The notes: generated from the letters alone by a model not told the origin. A stretch of 15,128 nucleotides of DNA from Spirochaetaceae bacterium (GCA_026710565.1 JAPOQV010000233.1:1-15128); one strand, 5' to 3'. Positions 1 to 8,114 are shown, numbered from the stretch's first letter. A program made the numbers and translations.

Positions 1-984
1 CCCGGTCCCCACACCCACCCCCCCCAAGCCCGCCCGGCGGCCCCCCTCGCCCATGCCGGGGCCGTAGATGGGGGGCGCATACGCCCCCAGCGCCGCGCCG
101 CGGTGGAAGGCGGACACGATCGCGCCGTCCGCGGTCACCGCGGTGGCGGCGCTCACGCCGGCACCGGCAAGCACCGGGCGCGCCTTCTCGCGGATGGCGT
201 ACCGGCACAGGCCGAGGACGTGCACGTCCTCTCCCCAGGTCACCGAGGCGCCCTCTGAGGGCGCGCCGATCAAGGCGCGGGCGCCGTACGGGAAGTGCGG
301 CATGCCGTAGCTCAGCACCAGGCGGCCGTCGTCAAGCTCCGCGAGCTCGGCGCCCAGCGGCGCGAATCCTTCCGGGATGTTCCAGGTGGCGCCGCTGTCC
401 TCGGACGCGGCCAGCGCGATGTCACCGGCAGGGCCACCGACCGGGGCGACCAGTCGGCCGGAGCCGAGCTGCAGCGGGTGGAGCGTCCCGCATCCTGCCG
501 GAAGCTGGGCCGCGGGCTCCCACGTCTCGCCGCCGTCGGTCGAGCGCAGGGTGGGTCCCGGCAGGCACAGCAGCAGCGCGCCGTCGACCAATGCGGTCAG
601 GCATGCACGCGGCGAGTCGTGCCGTTCGACGTCCAGGGTGGCGACCACCCGCCACGGTCCGGCGGGCTCTTCGGCGCCCAGGACCATCAAGGCACCACTC
701 CTCTGGATGGCGGCTACCAGCATCCCGTTCCGGTCGGCGGTCAGTGCGAGCACCATGCCACCCGCCGCCGCGGGCGCTGCCAGGTCGGCTACCTGCGACC
801 AGGTCACGCCGCCGTCGTCGCTGTGCGCCAGCGACCCGCCGCGGCCAGCGAGCACGAGCGCATCCCCCTGCCGGCACAGCAGCGGATCGGCGTCGCCGAA
901 CAGAACTTCCTGCCGCTCGACCCGCAGCCGGCGGTAGCGCAGCACATGGCTGTCGGTGTGATCGGACTCGAAGCGTGCCTTCAT
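1..984 (-). CDS. Sialidase/BNR-repeat-like beta-propeller protein, C-terminus cut by window edge
   Basis: I read an open frame on the minus strand from ATG at 984 to base 1 (328 codons, no stop). Three Asp-box motifs of the sialidase superfamily type S-x-D-x-G-x-T-W are visible: SDDGGVTW near residues 55-62, STDGGETW near 148-155 and SEDSGATW near 194-201. These mark blades of a BNR/exo-sialidase-like propeller. No signal peptide is evident, so a cytoplasmic location is likely. The family includes sialidases, but many members have other or unknown substrates, and I cannot see a convincing catalytic set, so no activity is claimed. The start is chosen because a near-consensus -10 box (TATAGT, 992-997 minus) lies 7 bases upstream; a GTG at 993 overlaps that box. 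It is divergent from the binding-protein gene at 1092. The last 15 or so residues are glycine-rich and implausible, probably sequence error close to the true C-terminus. Confidence 0.72.
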   Translation of the reverse strand, partial: MKARFESDHTDSHVLRYRRLRVERQEVLFGDADPLLCRQGDALVLAGRGGSLAHSDDGGVTWSQVADLAAPAAAGGMVLALTADRNGMLVAAIQRSGALMVLGAEEPAGPWRVVATLDVERHDSPRACLTALVDGALLLCLPGPTLRSTDGGETWEPAAQLPAGCGTLHPLQLGSGRLVAPVGGPAGDIALAASEDSGATWNIPEGFAPLGAELAELDDGRLVLSYGMPHFPYGARALIGAPSEGASVTWGEDVHVLGLCRYAIREKARPVLAGAGVSAATAVTADGAIVSAFHRGAALGAYAPPIYGPGMGEGGRRAGLGGVGVGTG

Positions 985-991
985 CAGGGTC

Positions 992-997
992 ACTATA
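992..997 (-). promoter_or_regulatory. -10-like box for a probable leaderless sialidase-like mRNA
   Basis: TATAGT on the minus strand matches TATAAT at five of six positions and ends 7 bases before the ATG at 984, with no Shine-Dalgarno between them. Transcription would start at or next to the start codon. I see no good -35 box. Confidence 0.45.
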
Positions 998-1043
998 CGG
1001 GATGATTGCCGGCCACGAGCGGAACCGACCGCACAACGGCCGC

Positions 1044-1072
1044 TGGACGACGGGCCGGCGACCGCGTACCGT
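1044..1072 (+). promoter_or_regulatory. Possible sigma70-like promoter of the family-1 binding-protein gene
   Basis: TGGACG (1044-1049) and TACCGT (1067-1072) are separated by 17 bases, giving a four-of-six -35 match and a TANNNT -10. A start near 1079 would leave a very short leader holding the Shine-Dalgarno GGAGG at 1081-1085. The assignment is by eye only. Confidence 0.3.
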
Positions 1073-1091
1073 AGCGTTTTGGAGGTAACGC

Positions 1092-2906
1092 ATGGCTAAT
1101 GCACGCAAGCTGCTATCTCTCCTGCTGATAGCGGCGTTCGCACTTGCCGGTACCCACGTCTTCGCCGCCGCCCAAGACGAAATGGCCGCGGGCGAGATGG
1201 AACGGGTATCCATCGGCTTCATGTACCGCGGCTGGGACCCGTCTGCCTGGGACATGGATCTGGTGGCACAGGACCGGATCTGGGCCTACGTGGAAGAGAA
1301 GTTCAACATCGACTTGAGCATCGAGTACGGAGGCAGCGGAGACATCATCGTCGCATCGATGGCCGCCGGAACCGCACCGGACCTCGTCATGATGTGGCCC
1401 GGGCACCCGTGGCTGGGGATCCCGACCTGGCAGAGCTGGATCAACGACGGGTTGCTCACCAACCTGAATGACCTGGTCTCCGCCGATCCGGAGCGCTATC
1501 CGATCATCAACACGATCTTCCAGGATCCCGTGTACCGGCTGTACAACCTGGTGCAGAACGGTGGCGTCGACAACTACCACGCGCTCATGACCGGCAATCG
1601 CTTCAAGCCGATCACGGACAGCGCCATCGTCTACAACGGCTTCATGCTGGACGAGCTCGGCCTGGAGGTCCCGGCGACCTACGACGAGCAGATCACGGCC
1701 ATGCGGATGGCCCGGGACCAGCTCGGCGCAACCGGCTTCGGGTGGCCGACGTACAATGGCACCCACTGGAAGGGCCTGAACTACCTGTACTTCCAGACGC
1801 ACGGGCAGGAGGTGGACGGCTACCACCTGGACGAGGACGGCAACTGGTATGACGCGGCGGTCGATCCGGGCAACAAGGCGATCTGGGCGACGGTGGCGGA
1901 GCATGCCGGCGAGCAACTCCTCTATCCGGGGTGGCTGACCGGCGAGCTGTTCGAGTACATCGATCAGCTCGTTGCCGGCAAGCACCTGTCCGGCATGTAC
2001 AAGGGCCCGCGGCCCGACGGTTACATGGCGCACTTCGAGAAGTTCCAGACGGCCAACCCGGGGGCCACCCTGGCGGACTTCCCGCAGGGGCTGCACCCGA
2101 TCAGCGGACCCGGCGGCCGCGCGCATGACGACGCGGTGCCGCTCGGCGTCTACCGGGCGACCGCCATTCCGGCCTTCGCCGACAATCCCGACCGGGCGCT
2201 GGACCTGCTCGAATGGTGGGTCGGCGACGAAGGGCAGATCGCGCGCTGGTTCGGGATCAAGGGCATTCACTACACTCAGGATGACTTCAGCGACTTCGAC
2301 ATGGATGGGTTCTTCAAGGACATCCAGGGACAGTGGCTGCAGGGGAAGACCCTCCAGGAAGTGTTGGAGAGTTCCCCCCATGATGTGAGTTGGAGTCCGG
2401 GCAAGGCCACCTCGAACTACGACAACGGTATCGTACCGTTCGCGGAGACCGGTAGCTGGTTCGACGCCTACTTCAACCTCAGGGACGTCGCCACAGAGCG
2501 CGCGAACGCGGCGCTGGCGGTTCCGGACGGTGTCGAGTGCTCGGCGCCGTTCACGGCCATCTGGCAAGGCGGCGGCTGTGCGGCGTGCACGGGAGCCAAT
2601 CCGTCGAAGTGGTGTCAGTTCCAGGCCGGCAACGAGCTCTGGCACACGTTCCTGGCCGAGGGCTGGGAAGGGTGGCCGCAGTACGTGGACTTGGTAGCCC
2701 TCAGCGAAGAGGAGCAGCAGGTCCAGGCCGCGCTGACCGACATCAAGAACAAGTGGTGGGTCGCGTTCGTGCTGGGCAACAAGGACGTGGAGGCCGACTG
2801 GGACACGTTCGTCGCCGAGTACAACGAGGCGGGCGGCGCGATGCTGTTCGAGACCTGGAACGCCAAGGTCGCCGAGGCCAGGGCAACCTGGGACAGCATC
2901 CAGTAG
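1092..2906 (+). CDS. ABC transporter extracellular solute-binding protein, family 1 (YtcQ/LplA-like)
   Basis: 604 residues. The N-terminus is basic (MANARK), followed by a hydrophobic stretch and an AxA-type site near FAAAQD (residues 24-29). There is no lipobox cysteine, so a soluble periplasmic protein is likely. The body has the layout of large saccharide-binding proteins: a TAPDLVMMW segment near 94-102, a hinge segment NGFMLDELGLEVPATYDE near 182-199, and a C-terminus with helix plus WDTFVAEYNEAGG, as in YtcQ/LplA-type proteins. The likely role is to deliver a sugar or oligosaccharide to an inner-membrane permease, but no cognate permease pair is adjacent; the permeases further on are of the Dpp type. 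The start is fixed by GGAGG at 1081-1085, 6 bases before ATG. Four cysteines, at 483, 496, 499 and 508, are clustered and could form two disulphides in the periplasm. The gene stands alone between minus-strand genes. Substrate unknown. Confidence 0.88.
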   Translation: MANARKLLSLLLIAAFALAGTHVFAAAQDEMAAGEMERVSIGFMYRGWDPSAWDMDLVAQDRIWAYVEEKFNIDLSIEYGGSGDIIVASMAAGTAPDLVMMWPGHPWLGIPTWQSWINDGLLTNLNDLVSADPERYPIINTIFQDPVYRLYNLVQNGGVDNYHALMTGNRFKPITDSAIVYNGFMLDELGLEVPATYDEQITAMRMARDQLGATGFGWPTYNGTHWKGLNYLYFQTHGQEVDGYHLDEDGNWYDAAVDPGNKAIWATVAEHAGEQLLYPGWLTGELFEYIDQLVAGKHLSGMYKGPRPDGYMAHFEKFQTANPGATLADFPQGLHPISGPGGRAHDDAVPLGVYRATAIPAFADNPDRALDLLEWWVGDEGQIARWFGIKGIHYTQDDFSDFDMDGFFKDIQGQWLQGKTLQEVLESSPHDVSWSPGKATSNYDNGIVPFAETGSWFDAYFNLRDVATERANAALAVPDGVECSAPFTAIWQGGGCAACTGANPSKWCQFQAGNELWHTFLAEGWEGWPQYVDLVALSEEEQQVQAALTDIKNKWWVAFVLGNKDVEADWDTFVAEYNEAGGAMLFETWNAKVAEARATWDSIQ

Positions 2907-2960
2907 TCGCATCCGGACCATCGGGGTGAGCGCTCGCTCGCGGGCGCTTACCTTCGATCG

Positions 2961-2989
2961 AGCGGCGCATCCGTCAGGGGTGCGCCGCT
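2961..2989. terminator. Strong hairpin between convergent genes, probable bidirectional terminator
   Basis: A perfect 9-base inverted repeat, AGCGGCGCA and TGCGCCGCT, encloses an 11-base loop. It lies between the stop of the binding-protein gene (2906) and the stop of the oxygenase gene (3010, minus). There is no clear T-run on either strand, so termination may depend on the stem alone. A weaker hairpin (AGCGC at 2929-2933, GCGCT at 2944-2948) precedes it. Confidence 0.5.
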
Positions 2990-3009
2990 TGCGCATTAAA
3001 CGCTTCTCG

Positions 3010-3867
3010 TCAGAACCGCCGTTCGGGCCGTTCGCGGTAGAAGCGTTCCAACGCCTTCCCGGCCGGCGAAAGCTCGCCCTCCAGGCGCAGCCCGCCGTGT
3101 GACAGGTTGATGCTGGCCGCAACCGCCGAGGTTCCCGCAACCGCCGAGGTTCCCGCGACCTCGCCGTCCGTCTCGCCCGCGTCCACCCAGTGCGGGGTCA
3201 GGAGTTGGTTCCACAGGAGCGTCCCCGGCGGCATGGCGTAGCTCAGCACGTCCTCGGACGTCAGCCCCTCCGGTCTGACCATGCCCGTGCGCCACTCCGG
3301 GTCGACGGCGCGCTGCAGCGGCGCCCACCGGTACGGGTCGGTCAGGCCGTTGAACACCTTGGTGCCGTGAATCTGCCAGGCGACCACGTGCGACACGTCC
3401 ATGTGGTAGCGGCCGGGTACGTGCGCGCCTGAGATGAAGACGATCGGATAGCACCGGTACCAGGTGAACCCGGCGCGTCCCAGGAACGCCTGCCAAGGCT
3501 CCATCACGTCCTGCCAGAGCCCGGCGAACAGGTCGCCGCGGCTGGTGAAGTTGGTGAGCTTGAAGTGCGACAGCCCGAACGGCATCTCCATGACCCGCTC
3601 CAGCGGCAGGGCGCGGAACTCGTCGATGAAGCCGTCCTCGTCGTGGTAGTAGGGGCTGTCCGGCCGCTCCGGCGACAGGTCGCGCAGGCGCACGTCGTCG
3701 TCGCGCCGCAGCCGGTCGACGATGTCGGCCACCGGTGGCGGCTCGTAGCTGAACGGCACGCAGTCGCCGTCCAGCAACACGTTGCATGGTCCGCTCCAGT
3801 GGCGCTGCAACTCGGCGGCGGTGCGGACGGTGACGCCCTCCGGCGGAACTTGACAGCGGCGGCTCAT
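3010..3867 (-). CDS. Cupin/JmjC-like Fe(II)/2-oxoglutarate-dependent oxygenase
   Basis: 285 residues. A double-stranded beta-helix iron site is visible. The HxD pair is H155 and D157 in RYHMDVSHVVAWQIHGTKVF, and the distal histidine is H226 in MPPGTLLWNQLLTPHWVDA. The first block resembles the 'FHxDxxxNLLxQxxGxKxW' block and the second the 'PGDxLFxPxxWxHxV' block of cupin_8/JmjC-type enzymes. K170 is a candidate 2-oxoglutarate contact, by analogy. Such enzymes hydroxylate proteins or small molecules in the cytoplasm; the substrate cannot be read here. There is no signal peptide. The start is the ATG at 3867, without a Shine-Dalgarno but with TAGAGT 9 bases upstream. It is divergent from the permease operon by only 53 bases, so co-regulation is possible. 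An in-frame 18-base tandem duplication (3119-3154) inserts a repeated GTSAVA hexapeptide near residues 239-250, in a probable surface loop after the distal histidine. Confidence 0.68.
   Translation of the reverse strand: MSRRCQVPPEGVTVRTAAELQRHWSGPCNVLLDGDCVPFSYEPPPVADIVDRLRRDDDVRLRDLSPERPDSPYYHDEDGFIDEFRALPLERVMEMPFGLSHFKLTNFTSRGDLFAGLWQDVMEPWQAFLGRAGFTWYRCYPIVFISGAHVPGRYHMDVSHVVAWQIHGTKVFNGLTDPYRWAPLQRAVDPEWRTGMVRPEGLTSEDVLSYAMPPGTLLWNQLLTPHWVDAGETDGEVAGTSAVAGTSAVAASINLSHGGLRLEGELSPAGKALERFYRERPERRF
3119..3154. repeat. Two-copy 18-base tandem repeat inside the oxygenase gene
   Basis: The unit GCAACCGCCGAGGTTCCC occurs at 3119-3136 and again, identical, at 3137-3154; a partial third copy begins GCGACC. 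It is a multiple of three, so it adds six residues without shifting frame. Slippage or recent duplication is likely. Confidence 0.85.
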
Positions 3868-3876
3868 GGCCGGTTC

Positions 3877-3882
3877 ACTCTA
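3877..3882 (-). promoter_or_regulatory. -10-like box upstream of the oxygenase gene
   Basis: TAGAGT on the minus strand fits TANNNT and ends 9 bases before the ATG at 3867. No Shine-Dalgarno lies between, so a leaderless or near-leaderless message is possible. No -35 match was found at normal spacing. Confidence 0.3.
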
Positions 3883-3920
3883 CCACGGCCGGTCCGCACG
3901 GCCGCCCGCCTCGTTCCCAA

Positions 3921-4916
3921 ATGGCCCAGTACATCGTCAAGCGGCTCCTGCTGCTTTTCCCCACGCTGTTCGTCATCGCCGTCGTGTCGTTCGGCATCAT
4001 TCACCTGCCGCCGGGCAACTATCTGGACACATACATCGCCAATCTCGCCGCCACCGGAGAGACCGCGACGGAGGACGAGATCGCCGCCCTCGAAGCGAGG
4101 TACGGCCTGGACAAGCCGCTGCCGGCTCAGTTCCTGCGCTGGTTGTGGGGCTTCGTACGCGGTGACTTCGGCCAGTCGTTCCAGCACGAGAAGCCGGTGC
4201 GGACACTGATCGGCGAGCGACTGCTGTTCACGGTGATCATCTCGCTGGCAGCCATCGTCTTCACCTACGTGATGTCGATCCCGATCGGCATCTATTCGGC
4301 GGTGCGGCAGTACTCCCCCGCCGACCACCTGTTCTCGGGCATCGGCTTCCTGGGACTGTCGATCCCCAACTTCCTGCTGGCGCTCGTGCTGCTGTTCGTC
4401 CTCTACCGCAATTTCGACATCGTCGGCATCGGCCTGTTCTCGGACGCGTACATCGAAGAGCCGTGGAGCTTCGGCAAGGGCATCGACCTGCTCAAGCACC
4501 TGATCATCCCCGTGGTCGTGATCGGGACTTCCGGCACCGCCGGGCTCATCCGCGTCATGCGCGGCAACCTGCTCGACGAGATCTCGCGCCAATACGTCAT
4601 CACCGCTCGTGCCAAGGGCCTCGGCGAACGGCGGCTGCTGTTCAAGTACCCGGTGCGGCTGGCCGTCAACCCGCTGGTGTCGAGCGTCGCGTGGCTGCTG
4701 CCGGAGATCATCTCCGGCGAGACGATCACCGCGGTCGTGCTCAGCCTGGCGACCGTGGGCCCGTTGCTGCTGTCCGCACTGCTAGCCCAGGACATGTTTC
4801 TGGCCGGGACCATCGTGATGTTCATGGCATTTCTGACCGTGATGGGCACCCTGGTGTCGGACCTCCTGCTGGCCGCGATCGATCCGCGCATCCGCTTCGA
4901 AAGGCGCGGGGCATGA
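3921..4916 (+). CDS. ABC transporter permease, DppB/OppB type
   Basis: 331 residues, the usual size for this family. The start MAQYIVKRLLLLFPTLFVIA is the first membrane helix and carries the family's typical 'YIxKRLLxxIP' opening. A periplasmic segment with YGLDKPLPAQFLRWLWG and RGDFGQSF (residues 61-87) is characteristic of DppB/OppB. Further membrane helices follow, then the cytoplasmic EAA-type loop YVITARAKGLGERRLLFKY (225-243), which docks on an ATPase, and a C-terminal DPRIRF. It would form a channel heterodimer with the next gene product for peptides or, in many environmental bacteria, oligosaccharides. No Shine-Dalgarno and no TANNNT box precede this ATG, so the exact start is less certain than for its neighbours. 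The stop is 16 bases before the next start, so the two are co-transcribed. Confidence 0.9.
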   Translation: MAQYIVKRLLLLFPTLFVIAVVSFGIIHLPPGNYLDTYIANLAATGETATEDEIAALEARYGLDKPLPAQFLRWLWGFVRGDFGQSFQHEKPVRTLIGERLLFTVIISLAAIVFTYVMSIPIGIYSAVRQYSPADHLFSGIGFLGLSIPNFLLALVLLFVLYRNFDIVGIGLFSDAYIEEPWSFGKGIDLLKHLIIPVVVIGTSGTAGLIRVMRGNLLDEISRQYVITARAKGLGERRLLFKYPVRLAVNPLVSSVAWLLPEIISGETITAVVLSLATVGPLLLSALLAQDMFLAGTIVMFMAFLTVMGTLVSDLLLAAIDPRIRFERRGA

Positions 4917-4932
4917 ACGGAGTGACAATCGC

Positions 4933-6087
4933 ATGAGCGGGTCGACGGGAGGGTCCGCAGCCGACCTCCGGGGACACGACGAGATAGCCGACCGCGCGGA
5001 GGAACGGCTCTACGTCGCCTCCCAGTGGCGGCTCATGTGGTTGAAGTTCCGCCGGCACAAGGTCGCACTGGTCGGCGTCGCAGTGACGGTGCTCTTCTAT
5101 CTGCTCGCCGCCTTCTGCGAGGTGGTCGCCCCCTACGACCCGCGACACCGGCACGGCAGCCATACCTTCGTGCCGCCGCAGGCCGTGCACTTCTACGACA
5201 GCGAGGGCGGGTTCTCGTTGCGGCCGTTCGTGTACAAGCTGGAGCGGCACATCGACCCGCGCTCGCTGCGCCGCACCTACACGGAAGACCGGTCGCAGCG
5301 GTACTACGTCGAGCTGTTCCACCGCGGCCAGCCATACGAGTGGTGGGGCCTGTTCGAGACCGACGTGCACCTGTTCGGCGTGGACAAGGAGGCGACCGTC
5401 TTCCTGCTGGGCACCGACCGGCTGGGCCGGGACATGCTGTCGCGCATCCTGTACGGCGCGCGCATCTCGCTGTCGATCGGCCTGGTCGGCGTGGCGATCA
5501 GCCTGGTGCTGGGGCTGCTGCTCGGCGGCGTGTCCGGGTACTACGGAGGCCTCACCGACACGGTCGTGCAGCGCATCATTGAGTTGCTGCGCTCGTTCCC
5601 GACGATTCCGCTGTGGCTGGCCCTGAGCGCTGCGATACCGGAGACGTGGATGCCGGTGCAGCGGTACTTCGCCATCACCGTGATCCTGTCGGTGCTTGGC
5701 TGGACGGGGCTGGCGCGCGTGGTGCGCGGCAAGCTCCTGGCCCTGCGCGAGGAGGAGTTCGTCACCGCGGCGCTGGTGGCGGGGGAACGTGAGGGCACCA
5801 TCATCCGCCGCCATCTGCTGCCGTCGTTCATGAGCCACATCATCGTGTCGATCACCCTGAGCATTCCCGGCATGATCCTGGCCGAAACCGGGCTGAGCTT
5901 TCTGGGTCTGGGTCTGCGCCCGCCCGAGATAAGCTGGGGCGTGCTGCTCAAGGAGGCGCAGAACATCACCGCGGTGGGGCTGAACCCCTGGCTGCTGCTT
6001 CCGGCGGTCCCGATCGTGCTGACCGTGCTTGCCTTCAACTTCGTCGGCGACGGCCTGCGCGATGCGGCGGATCCGTACAAGGCTTGA
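4933..6087 (+). CDS. ABC transporter permease, DppC/OppC type, with enlarged periplasmic insert
   Basis: 384 residues against roughly 300 for typical DppC. After a cytoplasmic N-terminus and first helix (about 43-65, ending VVAPYDP) comes a long extracytoplasmic stretch, about 66-155, before the family hallmark GTDRLGRDMLSRILYGARISL (160-180). Membrane helices, the EAA-type loop EEFVTAALVAGEREGTIIRRH (274-294), LSFLGLG (321-327) and the C-terminal FNFVGDGLRDAADPYKA are all standard. The extra length lies in the periplasmic insert, which may contact the binding protein encoded next. GGAG at 4919-4922 lies 10 bases before the ATG. It is the second gene of the permease-permease-binding protein operon. 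Confidence 0.9.
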   Translation: MSGSTGGSAADLRGHDEIADRAEERLYVASQWRLMWLKFRRHKVALVGVAVTVLFYLLAAFCEVVAPYDPRHRHGSHTFVPPQAVHFYDSEGGFSLRPFVYKLERHIDPRSLRRTYTEDRSQRYYVELFHRGQPYEWWGLFETDVHLFGVDKEATVFLLGTDRLGRDMLSRILYGARISLSIGLVGVAISLVLGLLLGGVSGYYGGLTDTVVQRIIELLRSFPTIPLWLALSAAIPETWMPVQRYFAITVILSVLGWTGLARVVRGKLLALREEEFVTAALVAGEREGTIIRRHLLPSFMSHIIVSITLSIPGMILAETGLSFLGLGLRPPEISWGVLLKEAQNITAVGLNPWLLLPAVPIVLTVLAFNFVGDGLRDAADPYKA

Positions 6088-6089
6088 TA

Positions 6090-6115
6090 GGAAGGCGCTC
6101 TCGGGGCTACCTTCC
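6090..6115 (+). other. Small inverted repeat between permease and binding-protein genes
   Basis: GGAAGG (6090-6095) and CCTTCC (6110-6115) can pair around a 14-base loop, directly after the permease stop. Intercistronic hairpins at this place often stabilise or partly attenuate mRNA, so the binding protein is made in different amounts from the permeases. The stem is short, so the role is tentative. Confidence 0.3.
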
Positions 6116-6160
6116 GTCCGACCGGCTTGTGATTCACACGAGCCGACCTACACCACACAC

Positions 6161-6176
6161 GAGGAGTTTCGACGTG
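6161..6176 (+). promoter_or_regulatory. Shine-Dalgarno and GTG that set the start of the family-5 binding protein
   Basis: GAGGAG at 6161-6166 is 7 bases from GTG at 6174. Initiation there gives a clean signal peptide. An in-frame ATG at 6084 overlaps the permease stop, has no ribosome site and would add a charged 30-residue tail before the signal peptide, so it is rejected. Confidence 0.75.
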
Positions 6177-8114
6177 TCCTATGTTCGTTTTCTAGTAACG
6201 GCTGTCCTTGTTACCGCAGTGGCCGCCCTGGGCGTCGCCCAAGCCGGCGTGGGATACCCGCTCGGCCAGTGGGCAACGGTCGCCGCCTTCGAGCGCGACA
6301 CCGGCGCCACGATCAGTGAGTTCACCGAAGCGCCGGTCCTGCAGGCCATGATGGCGGACGGCACGCTTCCCGCCGTCGCCGATCGCCTGCCCCTGGAGCC
6401 GGCAGTCGTAGCCCCCGCGGAAGCGGTAGGTCAGTACGGCGGCACCTGGAGGCGCGTGGCCACCCGTCCCACGGACAACCGCCTGGCCGACCGGATGGGG
6501 TACGAGCCCCTGCTGCGCCGCGCCCGCGATGGCACGGCCGTAGTCGCCAACATCGCCCAAGGTTGGGAGGCGAGTCCGGATGGCACCCAGTTCACCTTCC
6601 ACCTGCGCGAGGGCATGAAGTGGTCCGACGGCGCGCCGTTCACGGCTGACGACATCGTCTTCCAGTTCGAGAATGTCTACTCGAACGCAGAGATCAGCCC
6701 CGTATTTCCGGATTGGCTGACGGTGAAGACGGTGCCGCCCACTCTGACCAAGGTGGACGATCAGACGATCATTTTCACGTTCGCCGACACCAACGGCCTG
6801 TTCGAGGAGGTGCTGACCTTCCGCGGCGACGGCATCTTCGCCCCCAAGCACTACCTGGAGCAGTTCCACGCGGACTTCACCGACAAGGACAAGCTCAACG
6901 AAGCCGCCCAGGCCGAGGGTTTCGAGCTGTGGCATCAGCGGTATGGCCAGTTGGCCAACGTGACGCTGAGCCAGGACGTCCCGACCATCCGCCCGTGGAA
7001 GCTCTCCACGGAGGCGACCGGCGTGACGCGCCAGATCGCCGAGCGCAACGCCTATTACTGGAAAGTGGACACCATCGGGCAGCAGCTACCCTACATCGAC
7101 CGCATTGCGATCGACGTGGTGGAGAGCGGCGATGCCGCCAATTTCAAGGCGATGGCTGGCGAGATCGACATGCAGTCGCGCTACATGAGCTTCGGAAACT
7201 ACACGTTGTTCGTGGAGAACGAGTCAGCGGAAGACTACCAGGTGCGGCAGTGGATCAACCCGATCCCGGACGCTCTGAAGTTCAACCTGACCTACGAGGA
7301 CCCGGTCCTGCGCGAGCTCTTCAACGAGCGTGACTTCCGCATCGCCATGTCGAAGGCGATCGACCGGCAGGAGATCGGCGACCTGGTCTACCTGGGCGTC
7401 GCCATTCCGTGGCAGGCGGTCCCGGTGGAGGCAGATCCGTTCTTCGTGCCGCCGGTGCACATCGACTACGATCCGGACGGCGCGAGTCGGCTGCTGGACG
7501 GCATCGGCCTGACCGCCCGCGACGGCGACAACATGCGCCTGCGCCCGGACGGTGAGGAGCTGCAGCTCATAATCTCCTCCTATGGCGCCGAAGAAGCCGG
7601 CGGCGGAGCCGACATGCTGGAGCTGATCAAGGACCATTGGGAGGCGGTCGGCATTCGCACTTCGATTTCGATCGAGGACCGCAGCCTGTGGTCCCAGCGC
7701 CGCGCGTCCGGCGAATTCATGGTGAACGCCTACCTGACCGTGGGCATCCACTGGTCGATCGACCCCAACTGGTACGTGCCGGTAAGCGGCTCGCAGCACG
7801 GTTGGGCGCCCGAGTCCGCCCGCTGGTACGCCAGCAACGGCGAGACCGGTGAGGAGCCGACACCGGAGATCAAGCAGCTCCAGGAATGGTACGGGCAGAT
7901 GCAAACCACCGCCGATCCGGATGAGCGCATCGCGATCGGCAAGAACATCATCCAGTCGCACGTCGACAACGTGTGGATGATCGGTACGGTTCGCTACCCG
8001 GCGGTCGCGATCGTCAAGAACAACTTCCGCAACGTGCCGGAGGACGTCATCCAGAGCTGGCGCCTGAAGAGCCCCGGCTACACCAACGTGGAGCAGTACT
8101 GGCTCGAAGGCTAG
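6174..8114 (+). CDS. ABC transporter substrate-binding protein, family 5 (peptide/oligosaccharide type)
   Basis: 646 residues from the GTG start. The signal peptide is MSYVRFLVTAVLVTAVAALG with likely cleavage after AQA (residues 22-24). There is no lipobox cysteine, so the protein is probably soluble in the periplasm. The family-5 core is plain: YEPLLRR (110-116), AQGWEASPDGTQFTFHLREG (128-147), then MKWSDGAPFTADDIVFQFENV (148-168). Later segments include FNLTYEDP and FRIAMSKAIDRQEI, also usual in the family. The protein captures an oligopeptide or an oligosaccharide for the two permeases encoded just upstream. It is longer than DppA (about 535), as in the environmental branch that keeps an N-terminal extension ending in LPAVADRLPLEP. 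Gene order permease-permease-binding protein, with no oppD or oppF in this operon, implies ATPases encoded elsewhere. Confidence 0.9.
   Translation: MSYVRFLVTAVLVTAVAALGVAQAGVGYPLGQWATVAAFERDTGATISEFTEAPVLQAMMADGTLPAVADRLPLEPAVVAPAEAVGQYGGTWRRVATRPTDNRLADRMGYEPLLRRARDGTAVVANIAQGWEASPDGTQFTFHLREGMKWSDGAPFTADDIVFQFENVYSNAEISPVFPDWLTVKTVPPTLTKVDDQTIIFTFADTNGLFEEVLTFRGDGIFAPKHYLEQFHADFTDKDKLNEAAQAEGFELWHQRYGQLANVTLSQDVPTIRPWKLSTEATGVTRQIAERNAYYWKVDTIGQQLPYIDRIAIDVVESGDAANFKAMAGEIDMQSRYMSFGNYTLFVENESAEDYQVRQWINPIPDALKFNLTYEDPVLRELFNERDFRIAMSKAIDRQEIGDLVYLGVAIPWQAVPVEADPFFVPPVHIDYDPDGASRLLDGIGLTARDGDNMRLRPDGEELQLIISSYGAEEAGGGADMLELIKDHWEAVGIRTSISIEDRSLWSQRRASGEFMVNAYLTVGIHWSIDPNWYVPVSGSQHGWAPESARWYASNGETGEEPTPEIKQLQEWYGQMQTTADPDERIAIGKNIIQSHVDNVWMIGTVRYPAVAIVKNNFRNVPEDVIQSWRLKSPGYTNVEQYWLEG

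Noticed and set aside
295..1005. Plus-strand frame of 236 codons over the left region
   Set aside because: The minus-strand frame there carries three Asp boxes and a -10 box at its start; the plus-strand translation is Gln/Arg-rich with no motif.
1113..3140. A 675-codon open frame on the minus strand opposite the family-1 binding-protein gene
   Set aside because: It lies fully antisense to a gene with a signal peptide, Shine-Dalgarno and family motifs, and its translation is rich in Arg, Val, His and Leu without any fold pattern. Long antisense frames are normal in GC-rich coding DNA.
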